Positions 24,832 through 36,219 of a DNA stretch of 64,000 bases are shown here, piece by piece. Origin of the DNA: Perognathus longimembris pacificus (lineage: Eukaryota; Chordata; Mammalia; Rodentia; Heteromyidae); assembly GCF_023159225.1 (NCBI RefSeq), contig NC_063161.1:74180767-74244766 (forward strand), in the 5' to 3' direction. A program made the position numbers and the translations under genes. Numbering within the stretch: position 1 is the first letter of the stretch; each line of letters opens with the position of its first letter. Below the pieces are notes generated by a model. That model was not told the DNA's origin and searched no databases. It worked only from the letters and a program-made list of their open reading frames with translations.

Positions 24832-25280
24832 TAGTTTTTTTTGTGCTCAGGGTCTCCCTGCTGAAATAAGTGCTGTACCACTTGAGCCATGCCCTCAGTC
24901 CTTTTGCTATAGTTTGTTTTAAAAGTCTGTCATACTTTTTTGCCTAGAGTTGGTCTGGACTGTGAATTCTCTACCTGTGCCTCCTCATAGCTGAGATCAC
25001 AGGCATGCATAGCCATACCTGGCTTGTTTCTTTTTTTTTTTTATTGTCAAACTGATATACAGAGCAGTTACAGTTTTATACTTTAGGCATTGGATACATT
25101 TCTTGTACTGTTTGTTACCTCCTCCCTCTTTCTTCCTCCCCCCTCCCCCCCTGGCTTGTTTCTTAAAAGACAGGATTTCACTAGTTTTTCTGCCTATGCT
25201 GCCCTCAAACTGTCATCTTCCCATTTTCATACCTTTCCTGGCTGAGATCATAGATGTGGACAACCGCACCTGGTTTCATA
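24832..25280 (-). mobile_element. Composite SINE pair, antisense, split by L1 scrap
   Basis: 'gggtctccctgctgaaataa' then 'gtgctgtaccacttgagcca' and 'tgccctcagtcc' is the antisense ID-like part. 'ctgagatcacaggcatgcat' is the B1-like part. After the inserted L1 end at 25033-25149 a similar run ends in 'gatcatagatgtggacaacc'. Diverged. Confidence 0.62.
25018..25164 (-). mobile_element. ~117-bp L1 3' end with 15-bp target duplication
   Basis: 'cctggcttgtttctt' occurs at 25018-25032 and again at 25150-25164. The insert is the complement of an L1 3' end: a T-run, 'attgtcaaactgatatacag', 'agcagttacagttttata', then 'gttacctcctccctctttct' and a C-rich run. The same order occurs at 33.74 and 45.1 kb. 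A severely 5'-truncated antisense L1. Confidence 0.88.
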
Positions 25281-25281
25281 T

Positions 25282-28200
25282 GAGCAATTTTCATTTCAAA
25301 ATGGGAAATAATAGCATTTATTTGATTAAGTTTTCTTTGGCTTACATATAGAGATAGTCCTTGCCCAATCACTTTGAAAGATTATATTCCATGAATTCTA
25401 GCTAGGAGTTGCAGAAATAGTGGCTTTGAAGTTCAGTGCTGGGTACATAGCTCAAACTCAGCCCCTTGGCCAGAGCCAGAAAGCACAAGGACAGTACTGA
25501 AGTGGAAGGGTGCAGAATTCACAGCTATTCTTTGATATACTATGATGTCTCTTGGGTGAATGAAGACATTTCACAGCTGTTAATAAAAGACCTGACATGA
25601 CACTGTATTTTAATGCACTTGAGCAGGAAACACAAGGATCCTATAACCGTGTCACATACTAAAAAAGTAGTGTGAAAGTGTTCTTGTGTAACCACATCAA
25701 GAGATAAGGACAACCAAAGAAGACTACAGACTTCCTGTGAGCCCTGGCATCAGGGAATACTACAAAGTGCTTGGGGACAACACAAGTTGTTGAGGACTCA
25801 GCCAGCTTTACACAAGGGCATTGAATAAGTACTGAACTATTGAGTGTGTTTGTAGGTACCCTGCATTTATATAAGGAGGAGAATATCCTTACTTTACATT
25901 CAGCCTCAAGGATGGGATGAAGTAAGGTTGTAAAAAGTATGATCATTTCACACAGTCCAGTGCAATTATGTGTGTCCATTTTTGTGAGTGGATGCCAAGA
26001 AGAGGAGTGTAGAAGGGAAGGAGAGAGAAGAAATGGGGTATGTGTGATAGTGAACTTTATTAGAAACTTATACTTGGTTTATGTTACCTCAGCACTGAAA
26101 AAATAAAAACAATAGAGGTACACACATAAATACATGTTTCATATAGTAACTGTTTCATTGACTTATTTAAATAGTGCAGTTTTTAGTAATGGTTACAGTG
26201 ATAATGCAGAAACATTTTTCTTCATCTTCATATATTATACCATGGATATTCTTGAAATGATTTCCTTTATCTTTATTGAAAATTAAATGCTCTCTACCTG
26301 AAAAGCTGAACATTGGAGCTGAAACCAGAAGAAACTTTTAAGCCAAGTCAAGTATTCTCAAATAATTCTTCACAGGTCTACCAAAAATGACCCTTACCCA
26401 AACTTTCTGTATAGTAAAGCAGTTTGGCCCAAATACAAATAAACCTTCCCCTTTAACAATCACAGCTTCAGAATCATGGATTTGGCCTCCGGCCTCCTGC
26501 CATGCGAATTCCTCACTAGTAACATCTGGCCTCCCACTTTATGGTCTCAGGTTTTAGAACAAACCAAGGTGGCTCCTGCCAGTTTCTAACCACTGTTGCA
26601 TTTGTACTAATTAAATGCTCGGAATAGAAGGGCTAGAGGTTTACAATTAACCTTCCAAAAGTACCCATGTGTCCCATGCTTCCTTGAGTACAAATAAAAG
26701 TGTTCTTGTTTTGGTTAGGTGTCTTACTTTGTTCAAACTAGTCTTTAGAAAACCTGCAGCCATCCAGTGGATCATGAATGTCATGACTGGATTTTGATAA
26801 AATCAGGGAGTTGTAGCAATTCAGGTCAATATCACCTATGCTTTATGTAGTGTTCTCTCAACTTGTGGACAAGTATTTCTATCTTTGATTAACTCACACC
26901 CACCATGCAAGTCCCTTCTACTAAGTGCTTATTAGAAGACACATGCCCAGTGTGTGTGTGCATGTGTGTGTGTGTGTGTATGTGTGTGTTTTGGAAATTC
27001 TCTGGACAGTAGCTTCTGTTATTATCTGGGTGTGTCCATGGAGGTGGGTTTTCCTTTACCTTATGGCACCTGAGGGCTACAATTCTTCCAGAGTGTTCCA
27101 GAGTGGCCTTCCCGAGCCTGTACTGCATGCTGTACCTGGCTTTGTGGCCTCACTAAGCCCCTGATGCTGGAATTCCCAGTCTGGCCCCCTATCAGGAGTG
27201 GGAGGCTGTAGACACCAGTGATGGATCACAGGCTTTTTCTCCAGAGAGCAAACAAGCACTTTTTGTTTAGGCTCACTAATGTTTGGCAGAGAAATATAGC
27301 TGTAATTATTATCCTGGTTCTTGTTCTTTCCTCCCACCCCCAAGTTTTCCTCTCCCTACCCCCAGCTTTACATAAAAGCAGCTCGCACTGGATCTGAAAT
27401 GTCATGAATGAATAATAATTTCTTTCATTTACACAGTAATTAAACCTGTTGAATGCTGACTTAATGCTTTACTGCACTTTAATTTGACTGGAAGATGTGG
27501 CCTTTGTGAAGGCAAAGAAGACGAAAAAAATAGAAATTAAATAGCTCCCAAGACTACTTAGGAGGGCATGTTTAGAGCCCTCCCTCCCCGTGTCTCTTCT
27601 TTGTGCTTGCTTGCCCTCTGCTTTCTGGAACTTGATAGCTAGAGGTTGTTCCACAAATCAGTCTTCATGATGTGTCCAGTGGTATCCAGCAGTGGGGCCC
27701 CAGGACAAGGCCCAGAGCTGCCCCTGCCCCCTGTCTGCAGTTGTCCCCAAGATTGCTAATTCTAGCTTTCCTTCTAGTTCTTTTCACATCCCATTTCTTC
27801 TCTGTCCAGCTGAGACTAGGTGGTCAATCAGTGGGTCTGTAAGGCCACATCTGGCACTCTGGGTCTGTATGGGAGTTGAGTTGATTCCATGCCAGAATAG
27901 CTTTAGGACATTTGTTGCTCCTCTGCCATTTGAGGCCTTCTGCTTGTCACGCTCTGGGCTTCTCCTTCTCTCTGGTGAGTCCAGAAGCTGATGCAAGTTA
28001 GCAGCACACCTCACTGGTCTTGGAAGGCAAGTGCTATGTATATCAGTGAGGAACACCTGTCCATTTGCTAGGTTGGGCCTTCCTGGAGCCACTCCACAGG
28101 AGCTTCTGAGCATAGCATCTTTGTGATGCTCTGGCTCTGCTAAGATGCTATTGCTATATCTGCTGTTTAGAGGTCTCTGGGAGTGCTGTGTGAGGAACAG

Positions 28201-28735
28201 CAGTGTGGCGAGGAACTCTAGACTTCATAAATCCACAGCATACATGAGTGATATGGCATCAGCAGTGCAGCAGGCAGGAATTCTAGACTCAGTCTCTAAG
28301 TCTACAGCAAACGTGGGTTGTGAGGCATGTGCCACTGGAAGGAGAAGGACCAGGAACACTGCTGCGCTATTGCTGCCGCCACTGCCACCGCTTCCTTCCT
28401 ACAAGAGTGGTGAGACACAGGGCCAAATGGAGGGGGACCCTGTGCAGTGTTCTCTGTCTGGGGAGGGTGGCTGGCTGTGGTTAACAAGGCTACTTTGTAG
28501 GAGGATGGTGTGATTGTTCTCTCTAGAAATGATGACAGTGTGGAAATAAAATCATCCCAAACCACAAACTCCCAATTCTTGAAGAAAGTGCCTTCATTGT
28601 GATGCATACATTGATGGGATTGTTCAAAAATTGCTACTGAGTTCCTCTGTGTGTCAGACAACATTGTGGGGAAAGGGTCACAGCATCACTGTTACCACTG
28701 CCTCCCACCCCCAACCTCTTCTCTTCCTCCGTTTT
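25282..28735. other. Unique sequence with possible conserved elements
   Basis: No gene recognised. Contains a TG-rich tract at 26949-26990 and a T/A-rich stretch near 27385-27480 with homeodomain-like TAATTAA words that looks like a candidate noncoding regulatory element (see findings). Confidence 0.35.
26949..26990. repeat. (TG)n-rich tract
   Basis: Interrupted TG dinucleotides, 'gtgtgtgtgcatgtgtgtgt' and onward. Not adjacent to a recognised SINE. Confidence 0.85.
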
Positions 28736-28744
28736 CCCCTTCTT

Positions 28745-28885
28745 CACTTAAGATTGGTCTCAGGGCCTTCTGTTTGCTAGGCAGGTGCTCTACTATTTGA
28801 GCCATATTCCCACCCTTTTGTTTTAGTTATTTTTTAGATAGGTTCTTGTATTACCTGTGTTACCACACCAACCCTCCTGGAGCCT
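28745..28885 (-). mobile_element. Decayed ID-like SINE, antisense
   Basis: 'gtctcagggccttctgtttg' then 'ctaggcaggtgctctactat' and 'ttgagccatattcccaccc' is the antisense ID-like unit. The B1-like remainder is barely visible to about 28885. Confidence 0.62.
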
Positions 28886-31498
28886 TATTTCTAGTGGGAA
28901 AATATAGGGAGGAATATCTAAGGTAAGAGTCACTGTTTGGGAAAGGGCATATTCGATGAAAAGGGATTTGTTTAACACACTGTACTCAATATGAATTCTT
29001 TTGCAAAAATGACCATAGAGGGGCCAGAAGTATTACATGCATGTGCAGTTACAGGGTAGCAGGGCACATTGTTTTCCTGGAACAAGATGCATTACCTGGG
29101 TATTCATTTGAAAATTATCCATTATCATCTAAAACCTCATCACCAGTAACAAGAAGAAAAGGCAAGGTGGTAGCACAGCCTTCCCAGTGGACAATTGCCC
29201 TCCCAGAAGAAAACTGCAGGCAGTTCTGCAGTCTCATATTCAGAATGCTATCATTTGCTGGTGACTCGGGCATTGGCAGAGCTGCAGCCTGTGAGTTGTG
29301 GAGAGGCCACGGGATGCTATCTGAAGCTTACTGGAGATTCATTCCCACCAGAAGAGACTTGGGGCATGGTGAACTAAGGTAGCCAGTAGAAGTTTGCCAT
29401 GCCCAGGGCTTGTACATTCCTGCACAGTTCAACTAGGTGCCATTTTCTTATTGCACTTGCTGTTTGTTGCAGTTGAAATGGCACACAAAAATGGCAGAAT
29501 CCACATTATTCTCAAATTGTTCTCACTATGTGAAGCACGTTGGAAGGAATTCATGTTTTCAAATGTGCTTTATACAGGCCTGTCTGCACACAGAGCATGA
29601 TGCAGCCTAATGTAATTGCAACACTGCATGGGGAGTGTGCTCTGAAGAGAGAGGAAAGCAGCGTGGTGAGATGTACTGTGCTGCATAGTCAGCGCTGTGT
29701 CCTACTCACAGGCCTGCAAACACTGTTCTATTACTTGTGTTCTATTATGTACTTAAATAGTCTCATAAAGAGCTCAGGCAAGTCATTGCATAAGATGGTA
29801 GTTGTATTCAGTTGTACACATGATGTTAGACCTACAGAGCTGAAGTGCAGCAGTAGAAGTCCCCCACCAATCCTGCTGAAAGCTGGAAAACACTTTCCTG
29901 GCCTCTCTTTGCAGAGTGGATCATTCACTTTCCTGTTTAAAGTATGGCATGATAGCATTCAGAAGGTAGATGGGAACAGAGAAGTAATTCAATTCTCTAT
30001 CCTTCCTTCATCTTTTTATTTGAACCAAGAGATGTGTGTTTCTAACATCACTTAAATTATTAAATACAAACAGCAAGCAGAATAATCCGGCAGATGGTTA
30101 AAGAGGATCCCATCTGCCCCATCTCTATCCTTGTTCTCTTCAACCTCCATTCCACTCAGATTAGCATATGGCATCAGTTCTTGGCCCATGTCTCTTGTCC
30201 TCTGATTGTAAAGGGTTGTTCTTTTGCCCACCTCCTTTAAAATAACAACAAAAAAATCAGTAATGACTGACGGTGTGCCTACTGGCCAGAGCTCTGATTC
30301 TGACAGACAGAAGCTTGGCCTCCACCCAGCCTTCTGTGTTGCATTAGAGTGATTCTGCTGGCAAGAGCAAGAGTGGTTGATGGAGCTTGGGCTTGAGATA
30401 CTGGAAGACTTGTTCAGTGGTGGCTGGACAAAAGCTTGTACTCAGAAACTTTGAAGCAGAGGGGAGGATGGAGCAGAGGCTCTTCCATGCTGCACTCTGG
30501 CGCAAAGGCTATGGGAACATGTAAGGGAAGATGTGACTGCCCATGGTGGGTGGCACTGTGTCCGGTGACAGAATGCAGGATTCATTAATTCCCATTGTGC
30601 ATGTGAAAGAAAATGACCTTCTAACTAAACAGGGAGAAAAAGTTCTACAGATGTGGTGAAAGTTCAAGACAGAAGAATGTGTCCTAAAGGAATAGCCTGC
30701 CTGCTTGTGAAGAACAGAGGCCCCTGGTGTGAATGAATTATAGCCTCGTGGTAATCTGTGAGGAAATGTGTTCTGACTTCAATCTAAACAATCTGAGTAA
30801 AGTCTTTAACCTTCCATTTGCATCTTGGATAGTACTTCAGAGTCTGTGATTCAAGCATGCACCCAAGAAAGGCTGATTGCTTCCAGAAATGCAGAGTTAA
30901 TTGACAGTTCCTCTTCAGTAAGACTGCTAGCACCACAACTCATGGACAGGCTTGTGAACAAGTAGAGACATCAAAGTTGAGTGGTGTTACAATCATCCAG
31001 ACCCAAAATTAATTTTGTAATTACTTCTGAGGCCACTGACTATAAGGGAGTTTGTTTCACTCTGGGTATTATTTTGTAGGGTCTTTCCAGAAATATGTAT
31101 TTTTTTTACTATCTTAGTTTGATTTTTGTCTGTGACACAGATGAAGATAATAATTGCAAATGATGCAACAATAAAAGGGTAAATGGGAAAAACAGAAGAC
31201 TTTACTAACAAATTAACTGACTTAGATAACCAAGTTTGGACCTAGGCAGTAGGGAGGGGTGTAGAGCTGGGTGATTTGGGGACTTGGTCTGTTGGGGGTG
31301 TCTTCAGACATCACTTTGTTCCATCTCCTCTGTTTGAATCCATGATGTCTACTTCTCTCCAGTGGCTGCTGGTCTCCTTGTGGACACCAGCTTTGTTCAT
31401 GGGAGCTGCAGAAAGGTGGGCACACCGGCTTCTGCCCAGGCACAGAGGAAAGCTCCATCCTCTCCATCTCAGTGGATGACCCCAGGGCACCTTGAATT
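28886..31498. other. Unique sequence, no gene recognised
   Basis: Includes open frames of up to 171 codons near 29540-30055 with no recognisable domain or splice signals. Nothing else notable was seen. Confidence 0.4.
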
Positions 31499-31499
31499 G

Positions 31500-31742
31500 G
31501 CATGTTGGTTGTCTTTGGAAGAGGAAGGCAAGGCTTTGGGGACTCAGTGACCATCTATGGATAGAGGACACCAAGGCCTTTGGGGTCAGTGGCTGTCTAT
31601 AGAAGGGGATAGCAAGGCTTTGCCGGGGGTGAGGGGGGTGGTGTCAGTGGCCATCTGTGGAGGGGGATGGAAAGGTTTTGAGGAGTCAGTGACCATCTAT
31701 GGAGGGAGATAACAAGACTTTGGGGGAGTCAATGGGTGTCTA
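31500..31742. repeat. ~52-bp-period minisatellite, ~4-5 copies
   Basis: The module 'gactcagtgaccatctatgg' then 'a(t/g)agag...aaggctttg' repeats at about 31540, 31590, 31650, 31688. Units diverge and one carries a G-rich expansion ('gggggtgaggggggtggtg'). Confidence 0.8.
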
Positions 31743-32091
31743 GTTTGCTCTGAGTGACTTTCTAATGACAATTTATATGTTTGTATGTAATCTCACAGTG
31801 TACTCTACATTCCATGTAGAAGAGGGACTATATTGCACCCCAGCCTTGTGTGTTTGATGGACTAGCAGATTGTTCCTAGCACGAGCATGCAATGACCAGG
31901 AAGTTCCTCCTCCTTCCTAGTGGGGCTCACAGACAATGGAGATGGACCAGCTTCTAAGCAGAGATGACCACGGAAAAGGCTGTTCAAACAGATGCATGCT
32001 GCTTGAGTGCTGTGGGCAGACTTCCCTGGCTCACACAGGGATGTTGAGAAGTGCCTGGAGGCAGACCTGACCTGGTCCCTGAGGTGGGGTT

Positions 32092-32106
32092 GGGGGGGGG
32101 GGGCGG
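32092..32106. repeat. G-rich tract
   Basis: A run of 12 Gs, followed by CGGG and preceded by 'gaggtggggtt'. A G-quadruplex is plausible on the plus strand. Confidence 0.85.
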
Positions 32107-33120
32107 GCTTCCAGGAGGCTTTTGGGGCCAGTCCAGCTGTGCAGGCAGTCACAGAGGCCAGAGGGAGGCTGGTGGAGCCTCAGTAACAGCAAAATTCCCA
32201 AAGGGGATTATAGGCTAAAATAAAGCCGTACTCCGTGTAATTTAAGTACATTTCATGTGCATGTGTCACAGTTCTTTGAAAATGGGTTTTCTATGCTTAG
32301 CATGTGGGACAACTCAAAATAAGAATATTTGATCAACATCATATGTCATTCCTTTGAAATTATGACATGACTGTATGTATGGAGTATATAGTGTTACCCA
32401 CTTTCTGGCTTCAGAAGTAAGCATTAAAGTGGAAACAAATGTGTGCATGTGTCGGTGAGCAGGGAAGCATGGCTGCGCCCCAGCTTTTCCAGGAGTCAGG
32501 TGGTGCTGACGATGCCTGTCCCCAGAAGGAACGCTTGTCTCTCATTGCAGATTGTACTCCGTTCTCCTCAAAGCCCAGTATTATCTAACTACCAACTAAC
32601 AGAAACCAGAGCACACATCATTCTTTCTTGAAAGAGACAACTGGAAAAAGTTTCACACGCAGGCTCCCACGACGCTATTGGTACATTTTTTCCCTTCCAT
32701 GGTGACACTTAAAATTCATTCCACATCGTGCATCAGAGCAAGGAGGAGGGAGAGCAGGCTGCATTTGCTGGCTTTGTGTGTTCCTCCAAAGAATGAGAGT
32801 GCTTGGGAAAAGAAAGGCAGGCGTTGGCTGTTCAGATGTGTGGGAACAAAGCAATGGAGATGAGAGGAGAGCAGCAGCTGGGGGCTTTCAAACACGGCAC
32901 GAGGCTGCACGCTTCCTTTGCTGTTGGAGGAGCGAAAAGCTGTTTCCTGTCATTCCCCATCTTGTCACTTCCACGACCAACATCTTGCTGCTTCTGTACC
33001 AGCTGCTCTTGTTGTGTTTCTTCCCCTCTGCAGACAGATGGTACCAGAGCTTTGATAGCCTCCCCCTCCCAGTGCCAGGAAAGTTTGCTGTGTGCTGCCT
33101 CTGCCTCTGTGTCTTCCCTC

Positions 33121-33183
33121 TGCCCTGCCCTGCCCTGCCCTGCCCTGCCCTGCCCTGCCCTGCCCTGCCCTGCCCTGCCCTGC
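33121..33183. repeat. (TGCCC)n pentanucleotide array
   Basis: Twelve perfect TGCCC units in a row. Because this motif has no stop in any phase, it creates overlapping open frames on both strands (ALPCP- and GQGRA-like repeats). These are composition artefacts, not proteins. Perfect uniformity suggests recent expansion. Confidence 0.95.
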
Positions 33184-33483
33184 TAATAGAGTAAGAGGGT
33201 GGAGAAGGGTCCACTGGAGGCTCAGCCACTACAAGACCACATTGTGGGCTGCCAATGACTTCTGGGAAGTGCCACTTGTACCCCAGCTCTGCCAGTACTT
33301 CCGTTTTGCTTCTGAATTTATTTTCAAAAGGTAGAAGTGGAGGGTAAACTTCCCAGCCCTGGATTCCAGAAGGATTAGGGATTTGGGGGGTGGGATGGAT
33401 TTTATTGTGGTGTTGGGGAACAAAAGTCAGTTCTTAGGCCTCAACTCTGATCTCCTCTGTCAGAAACTCCTAGGGTGGATGGT

Positions 33484-33565
33484 TTTGTTTGTTCTGTTTT
33501 GTGGGCAATATTGGAGACCAATCCAGGGCCTTATGCATGCTGGGCATGTAGTCCACCTCTAAAAC
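33484..33565 (-). mobile_element. Decayed ID SINE, antisense
   Basis: 'gagaccaatccagggcctta' then 'tgcatgctgggcatgtagtc' and 'cacctct' is the complement of an ID-type SINE, lacking a clear tail. Confidence 0.55.
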
Positions 33566-33659
33566 AAGTCAAGGATTTTTTTTAAAATCAAGATTTCTTT
33601 ATCCTCTGAACCCAAGATAGGAGTTCTCTTGATATTCTTGTTTGCTTCTATAGATTTGT

Positions 33660-33738
33660 TTTTGTTTTTGTTGGTATGGACTGCCTTCTTGCTAAACATA
33701 CACTCTTGTCACTTGGGCCACACCCTTAGCCCTCTTTT
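33660..33738 (-). mobile_element. ID-like SINE remnant, host of the L1
   Basis: 'atggactgccttcttgctaa' then 'acatacactcttgtcacttg' and 'ggccacacccttagccctc' is the antisense ID-like unit. The next element (L1) inserted at its end, and its right part probably resumes from 34369 ('tttgttttacttaatttgtg'). Confidence 0.5.
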
Positions 33739-34368
33739 TTTTTCTTCATTATTTTTGAAGTGATGTACAGAGGGGTTACAGTTTCATATGTAAGGTAGTG
33801 AGTACATTTCTTATCCAACTTGTTACCTCCTCCCTCATTTCCCCCCCCTCCCCACATTCCTCCCCCCAGGAGTTGTACAGTTGACTTACACCATATAGTT
33901 TTTTTAAGTATTTCTGTTGCATTGGCTTGTCTTTTTTTTTTTTTTTCCCCAGTCCTGGGGCTTGAACTCAGGGCCTGAACACTGTCCCTGGCTTCTTTTT
34001 GCTCAAGGCTACCACTCTACCTCTTGAGCCACAGCACCACTTCTGGCTTTTTCTACATATGTGGTGCTGGGGAATCGAACCCAGGGCTTTATGTATATGA
34101 GACAAGCACTCTACTGCTAGGCCATATTCCCAGTCCTGGCTTGTCTTTTTATCCTTTGTCTCTCAATTTTATGATGCTAAGTGAAATGAACTCCCAAGTT
34201 AAAGAAACAAGTGCTTTATCATTGGTGTTATTATTTTCAGCATACCATGTGAAATTATGCCATTTTTCTTTTGTCTTTCTTTCCTATGGTTTTGCTCCTG
34301 ATGTCACTGTAACTGATTTTAGTACCATGGATATTGTATATATGTGTATTGGAACTTAGCCCTCTTTT
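33725..34368 (-). mobile_element. 5'-truncated L1, antisense, with 14-bp target duplication
   Basis: 'cttagccctctttt' occurs at 33725-33738 and again at 34355-34368. Between them lies the complement of an L1 3' end: 'gaagtgatgtacagaggggt', C/T-rich runs, 'ttacaccatatagttttt', 'tttgtctctcaattttatga'. It is interrupted by a SINE at 33937-34136, so the SINE is younger than the L1. The 3' UTR includes the usual pyrimidine-rich stretch (purine-rich on the sense strand). Confidence 0.9.
33923..34150 (-). mobile_element. IDL-Geo-type dimeric SINE, antisense, 14-bp TSD
   Basis: 'tggcttgtcttttt' occurs at 33923-33936 and 34137-34150, flanking a 200-bp insert with a T-run (complement of the poly(A) tail). 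It runs 'cccagtcctggggcttgaac' (ID-like half), 'gccacagcaccacttctggc', then the ID half with 'gctggggaatcgaacccagg' (complement of the pol III B box) and 'ctaggccatattcccag'. Almost intact copy, nested in the L1. The dimeric ID plus ID-like layout is, to my knowledge, typical of Geomyoidea. Confidence 0.9.
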
Positions 34369-34419
34369 GTTTTACTTAATTTGTGGTTTTTCCCAGGGCC
34401 AGACCCAGACACAAGATCC

Positions 34420-34705
34420 TCCTACCTGAACCCACACAGGCAATGTGCAGGGCACAGGAGGGGAGCTGGGATTGAACCCACATAGTTCATGTCCAGGGCA
34501 CACATAGAGGAGCTGGGATTGAACTCACAAAGGCCATGTCCAGGCCACAGGAGGGAAGCTAGGATTGAACTCACACAGGTTATGTCCAAGGCATAGGAAG
34601 GGAACTGGGATTGAACCCTAACAGGCCATGTCCAGGGCACGGGAGGGGAACTGGGATTAAATCCACATAGGTTATATGCAGCGGTTGTGTTGCTGACCAT
34701 TTGCT
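34420..34705 (-). repeat. 57-bp-period minisatellite, ~5 copies
   Basis: The unit 'gggattgaacccacatagtt' followed by 'catgtccagggcac' and 'a.aggaggggagct' repeats every 57 bp. Because 57 is divisible by three, the minus strand stays open for 95 codons as five 19-residue repeats (...GFNPSS...). The unit contains 'ggattgaac', reminiscent of an ID-SINE B box, so the array may have grown from SINE sequence. There is no sign it is a gene. Confidence 0.88.
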
Positions 34706-35154
34706 CCATTCTTCTGTTGTTGACTCTTGTTGAGCATGGTGTGAGGGTTTCTATAGTTTATACCACCCACCACCCCTGTGCACATCTATGCCCATGTGCT
34801 TGCTGACTTCACATAGCAGTAAGGTCACCCATCTTGCAGGTGGCTGATCACTGGGTTCTTACATGAGCCTTTGGATGAAGGGAGAGACTGGTCATTTATC
34901 TTGTGTTACTGATCACTTTATTTCCTCTGTGGCTGCTCATGTCTTGTGCTATTGCTTTTATTGGACAATTAAATTTTCATGTACAAATGTGTTAAGTACA
35001 CTACCCTTGTCATGTTTTCTAAAACACATCTTTACTTGCTTCCCTTTTTGTACAAAATATCTATATCAACTCTGTAATTTATATCTGAAATTTATTTTAC
35101 TAAATGGCATGAAGGGAAACTGAATTTATTACACATTCTGTATTACACTTACAT

Positions 35155-35225
35155 TGCATATTTCATTATGTACATACATGTATATATGTATATATAAATC
35201 TATGTAGATGTGTATATACATGTGT
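35155..35225. repeat. AT-rich (TATG)-like tract
   Basis: Loose alternating 'acatacatgtatatatgtat' sequence. Low complexity. Confidence 0.7.
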
Positions 35226-35335
35226 AAGTTATCAACTTTCTATTCATCTTGTATTGATATATATCTTACCTACTGCCTTTTTGTAAGTGTTTTTTTCTAT
35301 ATCAGAGATTAATCTTATGTCCACAGTAAATTTTA

Positions 35336-35348
35336 GTGTGTGTGTGTG

Positions 35349-35402
<54 letters not shown>
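35336..35402. repeat. (TG)n then (GA)n microsatellite at a SINE tail
   Basis: Short TG run joined to about 25 GA units, directly abutting the antisense ID SINE that follows. On the minus strand the SINE comes first and the microsatellite extends its 3' tail. Confidence 0.92.
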
Positions 35403-35409
<7 letters not shown>

Positions 35410-35482
35410 ATACTGAGATTGAACTCAGGGCTTCCTGTTTGCTAAGCAAGTGCTGTACTGTTTAGCCATGCCCTCAGCCCTG
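35403..35482 (-). mobile_element. ID SINE, antisense
   Basis: 'tactgagattgaactcaggg' then 'cttcctgtttgctaagcaag' and 'tgctgtactgtttagccatg' followed by 'ccctcagcc' is the complement of an ID element, including a B-box-like complement (ATTGAACTC). Confidence 0.78.
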
Positions 35483-35675
35483 GTTTCTTTTGCTGATTAT
35501 CATTTTTAAATGTTCACATTTGTTTATTTTGTGTTTTAAGTCAACTGAATAATATTTTCAAGTAATCAGGAATGAGAGAATATACTGCTTACATAAAACA
35601 TGAGCCAGAGATTTCAAGCCAATGCCACTCTAGAGCTGGATTAGCAGACACCGTCATTGCATGAATGAAGAGAGC

Positions 35676-35955
35676 TTAGAAAGCATGGAGAGGTCTGCAG
35701 CCTTCCCTAAGCCACACTCTCAATGCCAGCATCATTACCATCACAGTTTTCTGCCTCCCGGTACACCTTATATCCATGTTATTTTTGAGGTAATGCCTTG
35801 CTTCCTGCACAGGCATGGACCAGGCTCTGCCTATTGAAGGCTTTTCATAATTGTTAAGATGACAAGTGTACACCATGGCATCCAGCATTTTCTTCCATTC
35901 AAATGGAGTCTTGTGAATTTTTTGCTGGAGCTGGCCTTCAGGCATCTTCCTAGAT
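35676..35955 (-). pseudogene. Unassigned minus-strand open frame, possible gene remnant
   Basis: An 89-codon frame starts MPEGQLQQKIHK, with mixed composition and few low-complexity residues (YTCHLNNYEKPS, QEARHYLKNNMDIRCTG), more protein-like than its neighbours. Downstream on the minus strand an AATAAA occurs near 35528. No family was recognised, and no introns, poly(A) tail or target duplication prove a processed pseudogene. May be chance. Confidence 0.2.
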
Positions 35956-36219
35956 CAGTGTCATCAAGTTATTAGAATGCCAGCTTCATTGTCAACACTG
36001 TCTAGCACACTGTTGTCATGTAGTGTTCGGGAAATAATGTTAAGAAAGCAAGTCTGTATGTGCTCCAATTGTAGTATTCCCCTGATAGTTTGGACCCACA
36101 GTGGGTCTGGAGGTGCAGCTATAGTTGGATATGGTGACTTCCAGCCCTTCCTTTTTGGGAGATTTGCATACCTGTCTTATCTGCCTTCAAAGAATTTATT
36201 TTAGAATCTGTTCAGAGTG

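Noticed and set aside
33000..33060. Acceptor-like 'ttcttcccctctgcag' near 33034
   Set aside because: No credible donor follows before the pentamer array.
32888..33334. Overlapping open frames of 80-138 codons around the (TGCCC)n array
   Set aside because: The pentamer is stop-free in all phases on both strands, so it extends any neighbouring frame. No start context, splice sites or family.
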